64,000 nucleotides of DNA from contig NZ_QKNS01000001.1 in assembly GCF_003231285.1 (NCBI RefSeq), positions 124,001 through 188,000 on the forward strand. The letters run 5' to 3'. This DNA is from Hymenobacter sediminis. GTDB lineage: Bacteria > Bacteroidota > Bacteroidia > Cytophagales > Hymenobacteraceae. Below are positions 8,742-17,597 of the stretch, one piece after another (within the stretch, counting starts at the first letter, position 1; every line of letters starts with the position of its first letter). The translations under genes and the position numbers were made by a program. The notes under the pieces are model-generated. The model was not told the DNA's origin, searched no databases, and was given only the letters and a program-made list of their open reading frames with translations.

Positions 8742-9599
8742 CTACGCTACCCCCTGGTTTTCAGCGAGGCGGGCATTGAGAGAGGCCGTCCGGTTGCGTG
8801 TGACCACCCGAGCAATGTTGATGCTCAACTCGTAGAGCAAAATGATGGGAATGGTTACAATGATCTGGGCCGACACATCCGGCGGGGTAATTACCGCCGC
8901 AATAACCAGAATAACCACGATGGCGTGCTTACGATACACCCGCATAATTTCGGGCGTGATCAGTCCGGCTTTAGCCAGGAAGAACACAATCATGGGCAGC
9001 TCAAACACGAAAGCACAGGAAAGAGACATGGTAGTGAGCGTACTAATGTAGCTCTGCATATCCATCTGGTTTTCGATAGTTGGGTCTACTACATAATTAG
9101 CCAAGAACTGAATGCTCATGGGCGCTGCGATGTAATAGCCAAACAATAGCCCAATGGCAAACAGCACCGACACGAAAAATACCGCTCCCTGGGAATTCTG
9201 CCGCTCGTGGGGGTAGAGGCCCGGCTTAATAAAGCGCCACAGCTCCCAGAACAGATAAGGAAAGCCCAGTACCAGCCCCACAATAAAAGAGGTGCTGATG
9301 TGCATGGTGAGCTGCCCGCTCATCTCGCGGTTCTGAATCACGAAGCCAATCTTATCGATGCACAGGCTAGGCGCATGCAGCCACTCTCCGGCCCGGCAAA
9401 ACATCCGGTAGGTCCAGAAGTCAGCGCGCGAAGGGCCCAGAATCAGGTCGTGAAACAGAAAATCCTTGGAGAAGAAGGCCACCAAGGCAAAGACCACCAC
9501 CGCAATAGCCGCCCGGATAATATGCCAGCGCAAGGCTTCCAGGTGGTCGATAAAAGACATTTCCTGCTGGTCGCCCAGCGCAGGTTGAGTAGGATCCAC
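8742..9599 (-). CDS. tatC: Sec-independent protein translocase TatC
   Basis: Multi-spanning core of the twin-arginine translocase that recognises Tat signal peptides. The conserved start region EMSFIDHLEALRWHIIRA, six membrane segments, and FIKPGLYPHERQNS followed by FVSVLFAIGLLFGYY are typical. The first periplasmic loop is enlarged, as in many Bacteroidota. The start chosen is the GTG at 9599 (VDPTQPALGDQQEMSF); the ATG at 9560 is the alternative. A frame open to 9719 is not credible, because its extra residues (FRHFTISPFHS) translate the intergenic repeat. TatA is not nearby. It follows glyA on the same strand, beyond a terminator. Confidence 0.92.
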   Translation of the reverse strand: MDPTQPALGDQQEMSFIDHLEALRWHIIRAAIAVVVFALVAFFSKDFLFHDLILGPSRADFWTYRMFCRAGEWLHAPSLCIDKIGFVIQNREMSGQLTMHISTSFIVGLVLGFPYLFWELWRFIKPGLYPHERQNSQGAVFFVSVLFAIGLLFGYYIAAPMSIQFLANYVVDPTIENQMDMQSYISTLTTMSLSCAFVFELPMIVFFLAKAGLITPEIMRVYRKHAIVVILVIAAVITPPDVSAQIIVTIPIILLYELSINIARVVTRNRTASLNARLAENQGVA

Positions 9600-9600
9600 T

Positions 9601-9755
9601 GAGTGAAATGGGGAAATAGTGAAGTGGCGAAATGGTGAGTAAACCAACCGGCCTGCAAGAAGCGGCAAGAAACAAACGAAAAAACAGGGGAAGAAGATGG
9701 GTTCGGCTCGGGAAATCAAACCGAACCCATCAACTCACTATTTCACCATTTCACC
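9601..9755. repeat. Second inverted pair of the TCACTATTTCACCAT repeat
   Basis: One arm runs about 9601-9640 (several GTGAAATGG-like units), the other 9732-9755 (CTCACTATTTCACCATTTCA), immediately next to the glyA stop. The two flank the glyA terminator. The layout matches that at 5817-5908. Confidence 0.75.
9696..9731 (-). terminator. glyA terminator hairpin
   Basis: Perfect 11-bp arms 9696-9706 and 9721-9731 with a 14-nt loop, 26 bp past the glyA stop. Confidence 0.55.
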
Positions 9756-9756
9756 G

Positions 9757-11049
9757 TTAAGCGAAGAGCGGATACTGCTGCATCCACTCATTGATTTCGC
9801 CGCGCACCCGGGCAATGCGGGCATCATCGGCGTTGTGGGTCAGCACCTCGTCAATGAAATCAACGATACGAGCCATGTCGGTTTCCTTTAGGCCGCGGGT
9901 AGTAACGGCTGCCGAGCCGATACGCATGCCGCTGGTAATGAAAGGCGACTTGTCATCGAAGGGCACCATGTTCTTGTTAATGGTGATGTCGGCCTTGATG
10001 AGGGTGTTTTCGGCCAGCTTACCGGTCAGGCCCTTGCTGCGCAGGTCAATCAGCATCAGATGGTTATCGGTGCCGCCCGAAATAATCTGGTAGCCGCGCT
10101 CCACAAAGCCATTGGCCAGTGCCTGAGCATTCCGGACAACCTGTTGAGTGTAGTCGGTGTAAGCGTCGCTCAAAGCTTCGCCGAAAGCCACAGCCTTGGC
10201 CCCGATAACGTGCTCCAGCGGGCCGCCTTGGGTACCAGGGAACACAGCGCTGTCGAGCAGGCTGCTCATCAGCCGGATTTCGCCTTTTGGAGTTTTCAGG
10301 CCGAAGGGGTTTTCGAAATCTTTACCCAGCATAATCAGGCCACCGCGAGGGCCGCGCAGGGTTTTGTGGGTAGTGGTCGTTACAATGTGGCAGTGGTCGA
10401 AGGGGTTATTTAGCAAGCCTTTGGCAATGAGGCCGGAAGGGTGCGAAATATCGGCCAGCAGCAGGGCGCCTACCTCGTCGGCAGCTTCACGCAGGGCCTG
10501 GTAGTTCCAGTCGCGGGAGTAGGCCGAGGCTCCGCAGATGATGAGCTTCGGCTGCTCACGACGGGCGGTTTCTTTTACTTTCTCCCAGTCGATGAGGCCA
10601 GTTTCCTGCTCCACGCCGTAGAATGAAGGCTTGTAAAGCTTGCCCGAGAAGTTCACCGGCGAGCCGTGCGTCAGGTGACCACCGTGGCTCAGGTCGAACC
10701 CCAGGATTTTGTCGCCGGGGTTGAGTACGGCCAGCATAACAGCGGCATTGGCCTGGGCACCGGAGTGCGGCTGCACGTTTACCCACTCTACCCCGAATAG
10801 GGCTTTGGCGCGGTCAATGGCCAGCTGCTCAATCTGATCCACAATTTCGCAGCCACCATAGTAGCGCTTGCCGGGAAGGCCCTCGGCGTACTTGTTGGTG
10901 AGGATGGAGCCCTGGGCCCGCATCACCTGCTCCGAAACGTAGTTCTCGGAGGCAATGAGTTCAATACCGTGAGTTTGCCGCTCTTGTTCTTTCTGAATCA
11001 GATCAAAGATGGCCGTGTCTTGGGCGAGGGTGGTGGCTTGCGTTTCCAT
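9757..11049 (-). CDS. glyA: Serine hydroxymethyltransferase
   Basis: PLP enzyme converting serine and tetrahydrofolate to glycine and methylene-tetrahydrofolate, the main one-carbon source. N-terminal [20 protein letters not shown], the [12 protein letters not shown] box, and the PLP-lysine motif [15 protein letters not shown] (Lys near residue 230) are clear. 430 residues is the usual length. The ATG at 11049 lies 5 nt from a TACCTTTG -7 box, so the mRNA is probably leaderless. Monocistronic, ending at a hairpin before tatC. Confidence 0.97.
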   Translation of the reverse strand: METQATTLAQDTAIFDLIQKEQERQTHGIELIASENYVSEQVMRAQGSILTNKYAEGLPGKRYYGGCEIVDQIEQLAIDRAKALFGVEWVNVQPHSGAQANAAVMLAVLNPGDKILGFDLSHGGHLTHGSPVNFSGKLYKPSFYGVEQETGLIDWEKVKETARREQPKLIICGASAYSRDWNYQALREAADEVGALLLADISHPSGLIAKGLLNNPFDHCHIVTTTTHKTLRGPRGGLIMLGKDFENPFGLKTPKGEIRLMSSLLDSAVFPGTQGGPLEHVIGAKAVAFGEALSDAYTDYTQQVVRNAQALANGFVERGYQIISGGTDNHLMLIDLRSKGLTGKLAENTLIKADITINKNMVPFDDKSPFITSGMRIGSAAVTTRGLKETDMARIVDFIDEVLTHNADDARIARVRGEINEWMQQYPLFA

Positions 11050-11054
11050 ACCGT

Positions 11055-11062
11055 CAAAGGTA
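11055..11062 (-). promoter_or_regulatory. glyA -7 box (TACCTTTG)
   Basis: Exact TAnnTTTG match on the minus strand, 5 nt from the glyA ATG. No TTG at the expected -33 position. Confidence 0.6.
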
Positions 11063-11531
11063 AGGGTAAAAGGGGATGAGGGGAAGGGGGAGGAAGTGAT
11101 GAGGTAAGGAAGAAGGAGGAGGAGAAGAAAAGTCCTGGGCTGACTTACAAAATTTGGGTGTGTAGTGGTGCGGTAGCCGGTTAGAAGCGTGTGCCTTAAG
11201 TGGCAGCGCCTACCCCCTCAATCTGCGCAAACCCTGCGGGGCCCTTGGCAGCAGTGTGCACTAGCAGATAGGGGCCATGCGCCACAGGCGTTTATGAAGC
11301 TTACCAAATAGAAATTCAGGCTTTTTCTACTGGTTAAAAGTCATTTACATTGGCTATGTCCTATGGCTGCCCGCCGCCTCTGATGGCGGGGCTGTGCCTC
11401 TTTAGCTTGGCTTGATGGCCAGGCTGTTCTGCCGCTCCTGTTCTGCTCTTACACACCGACTTCGCGCCTACCCCTGCCAGGGAAGCCGAAGCGGTGTGCT
11501 CTGTCCAATTCCCACCACAACCATTTCATCT
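11063..11531. other. Gene-free divergent region between glyA and GH64 gene
   Basis: No credible coding frame. It has purine-rich tracts at 11075-11130, and an imperfect GC hairpin around 11367-11395. TACATTGG near 11347 could be a poor -7 box for the plus-strand gene. I see nothing else of note. Confidence 0.5.
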
Positions 11532-13757
11532 ATGAAAAAGCTTACGCTGTTTTCACTGTTTACTCTGCTGCTAAGCGTGCTGCTACCCCTCTCGGGGTGG
11601 GCCCAGGGCAGCATCCCGTTCACCATTGCCAACAACTCGCCCTACCCCGATTCGGACCTGTATGTGGCTATTGTGGGTAAAGATGAGGCCGGTAACCACC
11701 TCTGGATCAACGCCGCCAACAGCCAGGTGTTGCCCATGTCTTCCGTCTACAATACCGTTACGGGGCCAACGTACAACGGCAACACGGGGCCAGGCCAGAA
11801 CTCCAAGTACGCGGCTTGCTTTACGCGGCTGAGCAACATCCCGAACAAAACCTTCACGCTGCCTTACATTGCAGGCTGCCGGGTGTTTATCGCGCAGGGC
11901 CAGCAACTGTACCTGTACTTCTTCGGCGCGTCGGGGGCACCCTCCGGCTACGCCGCCCCGGACTTTCAGAACCCCAACGACCCGAACAAAGGCATCCGGT
12001 ACGAGTTTATCGAGCTGACGAACAATCAGTACGGCTTCTTCGGTAACCATACCCGCGTTGATTCTTACCACTACCCCATGGGCCTGGAGCTGTGGGGCAA
12101 CGGCTACTACAAGCGCGCCGGCGAACTGAAAAGCCATGCCGACATTCTGGCCGCCTACCAGAGCTTCGCGCCCACGGCCTTCCAAAGCCTGCTGAACACC
12201 TCGGCCGGCACCATTACCTGCCCCGGTAAGTCGCCGGCTTTCCAGGCGGGTGGGGCCCAGGCCAACTACTTTGGCTCCTACATTGATGCCATCTGGAGCA
12301 AGTATGTGAACGAGGACCTGATCTTCAACGCCGGCGACGCGGGCGTATTTAAGGGACGCATCACCAATGGGCAGTTAAAGGTAGTGGGCCAGTCGGGCGG
12401 CTTTGTGGGCCGCACGGGCATCATCTCGCGCAAGCCTACCACCCAGGAAGTGCTGGAAGGCAAGGGCGTGCTAGATCAGCGCGTAGTCGACGGTGACCTG
12501 GACCTAGTGATACAATCACAGCTGTGCGCGGCCATCAACCGCCACGTTGTGAACACCACTACCCCCAATCCCGGTCAGCAGAACTGGTATAATGCCAGCC
12601 AGTACTATCTCACTGCCCCGGCTAACTACTACGCCCGCTTCTGGCACCAGGGTGGCATCAGCGTGGACAACCTGAACTATGGTTTTGCTTACGACGATGT
12701 AAACGACCAGTCCTCGTCGCTGCACACGCCCCAGCCCACGAAAGTGGTAGCTACCTTCGGCGGCTTTGCGGGCCTGGGTACTACCCCGCCCCCCGCTACG
12801 GGCGTGGCAACCTTCTATAAGGACTGCAACTACACGGGCACGGCCGTAAACCTGCCCGCCGGCGACTACACCCTAGCGGCACTGCAGGCCCGGGGTATCC
12901 TCGACAACGACGTCTCCTCGCTGAAAGTGAACAGCGGCTACGAGGTAGTACTCTACGAAAACGACAACTACAGCGGCGCCGCCCTCACGGTGGGCAGCGC
13001 CGGCAATACCTGCCTGGTAAACAACCCGCTCGGCACCGGCAACTGGAACGATAAGGCCACCTCGCTGCGGGTGCGCACTGTTACGACCACCTCGCCTTCG
13101 TTCAGTGTAACGTTGCAGGCCGAGGCTGCCAACGTGAACAACGGCATGACGGTGGAAACCTGCTCGGAAGGCGGCCAGAACATGGGCTTCGTAGATGCTG
13201 GCGACTACCTCGTGTGGAATGGCATCAACTTCCCCACCTCGGGCACCTACACCATTGAGTACCGGGTAGCCAGCGGAGCTGGCGGCGGCACTATTTCCTC
13301 GGACCTAAATGCCGGCGCTGTTCAGCTGGGTAACAGCACGATTCCGGGCACGGGCAGCTGGCAGACCTGGACCACCGTTTCCCGGACCGTAACCATCAAC
13401 GCCGGCACCTACAACTTCGGAATCTATGCCCAGACGGGCGGCTGGAACATCAACTGGGTACGAATCAGCAAAGCCTCTACTGCGGCGCGTACGGCTTTGG
13501 CCACTACCTCGCCCGAAGCAGCTACCCTTGGTACGCAGCTCTACCCCAACCCCGTAACCGACCGCCTGCACGTGAATGCCGGCAACCTGAGCCTAGCTGG
13601 CAGCAGCTACCGCGTACTGGATCTGCAAGGTCGCACCATCGTGAAAGGTGCCTTCGACCGGGGCACGGCGGAGGTAGGCAGCCTGCCGGCGGGCATGTAC
13701 CTGCTCATTGTTAATACCAAAGACCACCAGACCATTACTCACCGCTTCGCGAAGTAA
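11532..13757 (+). CDS. Secreted GH64-type beta-1,3-glucanase with crystallin, CBM6 and T9SS domains (741 aa)
   Basis: Likely degrades beta-1,3-glucan (fungal or algal) outside the cell. Order: signal peptide 1-23 (ending SGWAQ); a thaumatin-like/GH64 glucanase domain about 25-400 (IPFTIANNSPYPDSDLYVAIVG, YEFIELTNNQYGFFGNHTRVD, SYIDAIWSKY); a beta/gamma-crystallin module about 423-515 (VATFYKDCNYTGTAVNLPAG, YENDNYSGAALTV); a CBM6-like module about 516-645 (QAEAANVNNGMTVE, FVDAGDYLVW); and a type IX secretion C-terminal domain from 668 (LYPNPVTDRLHV ... LPAGMYLLIV). The start at 11532 gives a clean signal peptide; an upstream in-frame ATG at 11412 does not. Single gene with a terminator after it. 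Catalytic acids were not individually verified. Confidence 0.9.
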   Translation: MKKLTLFSLFTLLLSVLLPLSGWAQGSIPFTIANNSPYPDSDLYVAIVGKDEAGNHLWINAANSQVLPMSSVYNTVTGPTYNGNTGPGQNSKYAACFTRLSNIPNKTFTLPYIAGCRVFIAQGQQLYLYFFGASGAPSGYAAPDFQNPNDPNKGIRYEFIELTNNQYGFFGNHTRVDSYHYPMGLELWGNGYYKRAGELKSHADILAAYQSFAPTAFQSLLNTSAGTITCPGKSPAFQAGGAQANYFGSYIDAIWSKYVNEDLIFNAGDAGVFKGRITNGQLKVVGQSGGFVGRTGIISRKPTTQEVLEGKGVLDQRVVDGDLDLVIQSQLCAAINRHVVNTTTPNPGQQNWYNASQYYLTAPANYYARFWHQGGISVDNLNYGFAYDDVNDQSSSLHTPQPTKVVATFGGFAGLGTTPPPATGVATFYKDCNYTGTAVNLPAGDYTLAALQARGILDNDVSSLKVNSGYEVVLYENDNYSGAALTVGSAGNTCLVNNPLGTGNWNDKATSLRVRTVTTTSPSFSVTLQAEAANVNNGMTVETCSEGGQNMGFVDAGDYLVWNGINFPTSGTYTIEYRVASGAGGGTISSDLNAGAVQLGNSTIPGTGSWQTWTTVSRTVTINAGTYNFGIYAQTGGWNINWVRISKASTAARTALATTSPEAATLGTQLYPNPVTDRLHVNAGNLSLAGSSYRVLDLQGRTIVKGAFDRGTAEVGSLPAGMYLLIVNTKDHQTITHRFAK

Positions 13758-13773
13758 GCTAGCGGAACCAGAC

Positions 13774-13808
13774 AGAAAGCAGGCTGCCCATACGGCGGCC
13801 TGCTTTCT
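13774..13808 (+). terminator. Terminator of the GH64 gene
   Basis: Arms AGAAAGCAGGC (13774-13784) and its complement (13798-13808), extended inwards by four pairs including one G-T, loop CATAC, then a T-rich tail. Confidence 0.85.
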
Positions 13809-14079
13809 TGTTTTCGGTAAGGCCGAGCGGTAAGCACAACAGAGGGCTTCTAGAGGGTTTGCGCCGGCTTGACGGGGTAGGGAATTCTGGTGCGCTAGTA
13901 AGCCGCACAGTGCATCACTATTTATACTTATTGATGAGATTAATACGGAAGAGTTGCCGGGTAGAATTCAGTATTTGCTCGTTGAAAACCCTTATTTGTA
14001 GGATGAAGCTACATCCATCGGGGTTGTTGAGCGTAAGCGGGCTAAACAGATTTTCACTACTCATTTTTACTTCATCACC

Positions 14080-14310
14080 ATGGCTACTACTCGCTCAACA
14101 AAATCGTCGGAAGCACCCGTTGTAAAACGTCCTCGTGGTTTTGCCGCTATGGACCCTGCTACCCAGCGCCGCATCGCCAGCGAAGGCGGAAAGGCCTCGC
14201 ACGAGAGCGGGCGTGGCCACCGGTTTACCTCAGAAGAAGCACGCGCTGCTGGCCGTAAGGGGGGCCAAGCCAGCCGTGGCCGTTCAGGGCAGGTAGGGGC
14301 TAACAGCTAG
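14080..14310 (+). CDS. KGG-motif general stress protein (76 aa)
   Basis: Small, basic, Gly/Arg-rich protein with the glycine-box repeats of the KGG/con-10 stress family: RGFAAMDPATQRRIASEGGKASHESG, then FTSEEARAAGRKGGQASRGR. Proteins of this family are hydrophilic, accumulate under stress or sporulation in other bacteria and lack a known enzyme activity. The N-terminal 20 residues are Thr/Ser/Lys-rich. Transcribed alone with a terminator directly after it. The promoter is not clear; CTTATTTG near 13990 is only a partial -7 match. Confidence 0.85.
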   Translation: MATTRSTKSSEAPVVKRPRGFAAMDPATQRRIASEGGKASHESGRGHRFTSEEARAAGRKGGQASRGRSGQVGANS

Positions 14311-14355
14311 CCTTTCTTCTTCTGCGCCAGCAAAAGAGCTTCTCTTTTGCCCGCT

Positions 14356-14388
14356 ACAGAACTCTCTCACGCAGTGGGGGAGTTCTGT
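14356..14388 (+). terminator. Terminator of KGG-protein gene
   Basis: ACAGAACTC (14356-14364) pairs with GAGTTCTGT (14380-14388), followed by a T-rich tract. Confidence 0.75.
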
Positions 14389-14543
14389 TTCGTTTCAGGC
14401 TAGTTCCTACTCTTAGCCAAAGCAGGAGTACGGGTTTTTAGCGCTAAAAAATGAGGGATTCTCTCCTGCTCAAATCAGTATTCTGTGTGTTTCTAGGTGG
14501 CGGCAAGAGGTAGAAATTTGTGTTGAATTCAACCCTGCTCGTC

Positions 14544-14747
14544 ATGGCATACAATTCAAAATACGGCCCTAGTGCGCAAACACCTCAGCAGCGGGCCTAT
14601 ATTCTGCGGCAGTTGCAGGCCGCAAACCCCAGCTTATACACCCGCATTAGTGCCAGGGTGCGTGCCCTGTATGACCGCTACGTGGCCGGCGAGCTGACGT
14701 GGGGAGAAGTTTGCCTATTGCGAGATACCACGACTGGTTGCCGGTAG
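14544..14747 (+). CDS. Small protein of unknown function (67 aa)
   Basis: Starts MAYNSKYGPSAQTPQQRAYILRQLQAANPSLYTRISARVRALYDRYVAGELTW (shown here only to mark the helical character): predicted mostly alpha-helical, basic, soluble, with one Cys in VCLLRDTTTGC at the end. No domain recognised. The ATG at 14544 is preferred over a TTG at 14520 that overlaps a GAAATTTG -7-like box. A hairpin at about 14738-14766 overlaps its end. It lies between the KGG stress gene and the sigma-like gene; a link to them is possible but unproven. The 258 bp that follow carry nothing else I can name. Confidence 0.55.
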   Translation: MAYNSKYGPSAQTPQQRAYILRQLQAANPSLYTRISARVRALYDRYVAGELTWGEVCLLRDTTTGCR

Positions 14748-15005
14748 CCCATCATCGGGCTTCCGGTTGTGGTGGAGGGTAGGCGGTAGTTTTGATACGC
14801 GACCCGGCAAGAATAGCAAGAAGGTATAAAGGCGCAGGCCTGGCCCGTTTCTGCGAGCAGGTCAGTAGGTTAGGTTCTGGTAACAACTTGGCCCAGCTCA
14901 ATGAAGCGAGCTGCGGGGCGGCGGATGCGGGGTAGAAATTAGGCTGCCCGTGCGTTTTTGCCGTATTGATTGCGCCATGTGGCCACTTCCTTGTTACTTG
15001 CTGCC

Positions 15006-15518
15006 ATGAACTCGCCCCAACAGCTCGCCGAAGTCCTGACCAGTCTGCGCATCGGTAATCAGTCGTACCTGATTGCCTTCTATGAGCAGAACCGCGACCT
15101 GTTTGCCCGTTGGGCCCGGCGGCAGCACCAGTTAGTGCCTGCCGTAGCGCATGAGTTGCTGCGCACCGTGCTGGTCGATTTCTACGACCAGGTAGCTGAC
15201 GGGCGCTTGACCAAGCTACCGCCCGATGTGCGCGCCTACGTGTACGGACTTGCCGATGAGCAGCTGCGCTCCGCCTCCACTACCGAAATATTGCCCAAGG
15301 ACGAAGCCGGCCGCCGCCAGCAACTGCTGCGGCTATTCCGGCAACTCGGCCTCGATTGTCAAAAAATGCTGATGTACTTCTACTTTCGGGGATATAATTT
15401 CGAGAAAGTAGCCGGCAAAATGGGTTTTGCCAACGCCAATGTGGCTCGTATGCAGAAGGCTACCTGCCTGCGCAAGCTCTATGAGCTCCGAATGCGCAGT
15501 GAGGCAGGCACGCGGTAA
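15006..15518 (+). CDS. Sigma-70-like (ECF-type) factor, short divergent member (170 aa)
   Basis: The C-terminal half fits sigma region 4: LRLFRQLGLDCQKMLMYFYFRGYNFEKVAGKMGFANANVARMQKATCLRKLYEL has the helix-turn-helix spacing of ECF sigma factors. The N-terminal half (FYEQNRDLFARWARRQ ... LVDFYDQVADGRLTKLPPDVRAYVYGLA) fits a degenerate region 2. The ATG at 15006 is preferred; an upstream ATG at 14970 adds 12 residues. The next gene, 112 bp on, encodes a one-pass membrane protein, the usual place for an anti-sigma partner. Promoter target unknown. Confidence 0.78.
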   Translation: MNSPQQLAEVLTSLRIGNQSYLIAFYEQNRDLFARWARRQHQLVPAVAHELLRTVLVDFYDQVADGRLTKLPPDVRAYVYGLADEQLRSASTTEILPKDEAGRRQQLLRLFRQLGLDCQKMLMYFYFRGYNFEKVAGKMGFANANVARMQKATCLRKLYELRMRSEAGTR

Positions 15519-15630
15519 GCAACCGGCCGCCGGCTTCTGCGTAGCTTAGCCCCTAATTACCTGTTCAGTTTTCTAGCTCGCGCACCGGCTTTACGGCCGT
15601 GCATTTTCTCCCCGGTTATTCTCTGCTGCC

Positions 15631-16434
15631 ATGACGCCGCCCGCTTTCGACCTGCGACCTTACCTGGAAGAGCTGGAACGCTTCGCCGATGGCCAGATGA
15701 CTACCGCCGAGCAAACGGCCTTTGAAGTTCGCCTTGAGCAGGATGCTGCCCTTTACCAGGCCTACCAGGCTTACGAGCAACTCACCGCCGACCTGCGCTG
15801 GGTAGCCGGCCACGAAACCCTGCACCAGCGCCTGCTGGCCCTCGACCGTCGCCTCGATCAGCGCCAGGAGGCCCTTACCCGTATTCGGCGGCGTCAGCGC
15901 AAAACTCAGCAGCAGTGGGGCGTGGTAGCTATTGTAGTGGCTGCCGCGTTGTTAGCATTGTGGCTGATTATGCGCCCCACAGCTCCTACCCTGGAAGCTG
16001 CCTGGGCCCGCTACTACGTGCCTGAGGTTGGCCTGCCCGATGATGTCGTGAACGAAAGTCGCCGTCCCTTGCTGGCCGAAGCCATGCGCCAGTACCGCGA
16101 CGGGCACTACGTGCAGGCCCTGCACAACCTGCGCCGGGTACCCTCCAGCAACCTGGGCCAAGATACTTCGCTGTACTACAGCGGTATTATGCTGCTAAGC
16201 CAGGAGGAGCCCGAGCAAATTCGGGCGGCGCAGCCTTTTTTGCGGCGGGTTGCCATGCAGTCGGCTTCGCCCTTGGCTGGGCGGGCACGCTACCATTTGG
16301 GTATGGCCTACTGGCGCAACCAGCAGATAACAGCCGCCCGCAATACCCTGCGCGCCGTTGCCAACGACCCTCGCAACCCTTACCAGGATGAGGCCCGCCA
16401 ATTATTGCGCGCCAACGTGCTGCCACAGGAATAA
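15631..16434 (+). CDS. One-pass membrane TPR protein, likely anti-sigma-type partner (267 aa)
   Basis: Residues 1-95 are cytoplasmic and start DLRPYLEELERFADGQMTTAEQTAFEVRLEQD, resembling the N-terminal domain of Bacteroidota membrane regulators that sit beside ECF sigma genes. A basic stretch (RIRRRQRK) precedes a transmembrane helix at 96-114. The outer part, about 120-267, has helical TPR-like repeats (EAMRQYRDGHYVQALHNLRRV, ARYHLGMAYWRNQQITAARNTLRAV). No zinc-finger anti-sigma motif is present. Role as regulator of the preceding sigma-like protein is inferred from position. Confidence 0.78.
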   Translation: MTPPAFDLRPYLEELERFADGQMTTAEQTAFEVRLEQDAALYQAYQAYEQLTADLRWVAGHETLHQRLLALDRRLDQRQEALTRIRRRQRKTQQQWGVVAIVVAAALLALWLIMRPTAPTLEAAWARYYVPEVGLPDDVVNESRRPLLAEAMRQYRDGHYVQALHNLRRVPSSNLGQDTSLYYSGIMLLSQEEPEQIRAAQPFLRRVAMQSASPLAGRARYHLGMAYWRNQQITAARNTLRAVANDPRNPYQDEARQLLRANVLPQE

Positions 16435-16441
16435 AACGTAA

Positions 16442-16490
16442 AATGAGCGGAACAGCTGCTAGGGTCACTTAAACAGCTACTCCGCTCATT
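16442..16490. terminator. Bidirectional terminator between convergent genes
   Basis: AATGAGCGGAACAGCT (16442-16457) pairs with 16475-16490 with two mismatches, between the TPR gene and the phosphatase gene. Confidence 0.7.
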
Positions 16491-16512
16491 CACTTGCTTA
16501 CTTATTCACGGC

Positions 16513-17214
16513 CTACCGCCTCATGCCAATGGGGTAATCGGGTTCGATGTTGGGTTGGAGGTAGAGCTTATTGGTATCTAGGTCCAAAGCAGCCAAGTGG
16601 CGCAGTTCCGGGTTGTGGCGGTACACGCAGCCGGTATCTAACCCGATAGCGCCTTTCTGTGCTTTTACCTGGGCTTCTACCTCGGTAGTAGGAGTAGGGA
16701 CGTGGCCGTGCACTACCCGGCGGCCGCCCGTACGGGAAGCGTCAAATACAAACTCTTTGATATTGAGCATAGTGTGCCACTGCTGCCGCATCTGCTCGGG
16801 TGGCTGACGGAAATCGTAACCGGCGTGTACCAGCATGAAGCCCGGAATGTCAAACTGGTAGGGCAAATCATTAATCCAGTGGAGGTAGCGCTCCGGAATA
16901 TCCTCGGGACGCTCAATCCCGAAACTGCCTAGCGTAAGTTTGTAGTCATCCACGGAGCCCCAGGTCAGGGTTACTTCGCCTTGAGCAGCGTTTAGTAAAT
17001 CCTGGTCGTGGTTGCCGCGCAGGCATACTACCTGGTAACCACTCTGGGGTAGTTGCATAAGGTAGTCCAGAGTGCCTCGGCTGTCGGGACCTTTGTTCAC
17101 GTAGTCGCCCAGTACGTACAATTCATCCTGAGGCTTGAGCTTCAGCTTTTCTTCAACTAAATGCCTGAAGGAAAGCAGGCAGCCGTGTAAATCGGTGGTA
17201 ACGTAGCGGGCCAT
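16513..17214 (-). CDS. PPP-type serine/threonine phosphatase / metallophosphoesterase (233 aa)
   Basis: Calcineurin-like enzyme with a two-metal centre. From the ATG at 17214: TDLHGC at 7-12 (GDxHG motif, first Gly replaced by Thr), GDYVNKGPDSRG at 36-47 (GDxVDRG motif with Asn-Lys for Asp-Arg), GNHD at 67-70, VHAGYD and a later VHGHVP carrying the remaining metal His residues. This is close to bacterial protein phosphatases and to diadenosine tetraphosphatases; the substrate cannot be settled. Two upstream codons (MLP) are an alternative start. The disordered-protein genes at 17305 and 17598 lie upstream on the same strand, but a terminator separates them. Confidence 0.88.
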   Translation of the reverse strand: MARYVTTDLHGCLLSFRHLVEEKLKLKPQDELYVLGDYVNKGPDSRGTLDYLMQLPQSGYQVVCLRGNHDQDLLNAAQGEVTLTWGSVDDYKLTLGSFGIERPEDIPERYLHWINDLPYQFDIPGFMLVHAGYDFRQPPEQMRQQWHTMLNIKEFVFDASRTGGRRVVHGHVPTPTTEVEAQVKAQKGAIGLDTGCVYRHNPELRHLAALDLDTNKLYLQPNIEPDYPIGMRR

Positions 17215-17256
17215 GGGCAGCAAGCGTCAGAGTGGAAAGAAGGGGTAGGCAAAGAA

Positions 17257-17283
17257 AAAGCACCTGCCCAGGGCAGGTGCTTT
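17257..17283 (-). terminator. Terminator between small acidic-protein gene and phosphatase gene
   Basis: AAAGCACCTGCCC (17257-17269) and its exact complement (17271-17283) almost abut, giving a GC hairpin with a minimal loop. On the minus strand a T-rich run follows. Confidence 0.75.
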
Positions 17284-17304
17284 CCTTGCAGGGCAGGGCC
17301 CGGC

Positions 17305-17520
17305 TTATGCATACGGCGGTTTGCCGATATCCTGCTTTTCGAGGTTGCGGTTGGGGTGGCGCTGGGGCGCATCCTGCGCTTCCTGCTCCAGGCGGTCTTC
17401 CGTCTGGTCGTCCCGGTCGTTTACCGGCAAGTTGCCGGCGCCTTTGGGCTGCTCCGTTTGGGTAGGGCTCCCGTGGTTTTCCTTGGACTGCTGGTTGGTG
17501 TTATTGCTTTTGTACGGCAT
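17305..17520 (-). CDS. Small hydrophilic disordered protein (71 aa)
   Basis: Composition is dominated by Asn, Gln, Glu, Asp, Lys and Pro (MPYKSNNTNQQSKENHGSP..., DRDDQTEDRLEQEAQDAPQRH), with no hydrophobic core, Cys or Trp. Such proteins are probably intrinsically disordered, and in Hymenobacter-like genomes they often lie near stress genes (inference). It is followed by a terminator and preceded 77 bp upstream by another acidic disordered protein on the same strand, so the two may share an operon. Function unknown. Confidence 0.6.
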   Translation of the reverse strand: MPYKSNNTNQQSKENHGSPTQTEQPKGAGNLPVNDRDDQTEDRLEQEAQDAPQRHPNRNLEKQDIGKPPYA

Positions 17521-17597
17521 GGCGTTCAGAAATCAAGCTTGTTTTCAGAGAGATAGGGTAGTCAGAGCGAAAGCCGGGCGGGGCCCGGGCCTATGAG

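Noticed and set aside
9560..9719. N-terminal extension of tatC
   Set aside because: The extra residues are the translation of an intergenic repeat; TatC family start lies at 9599 or 9560.
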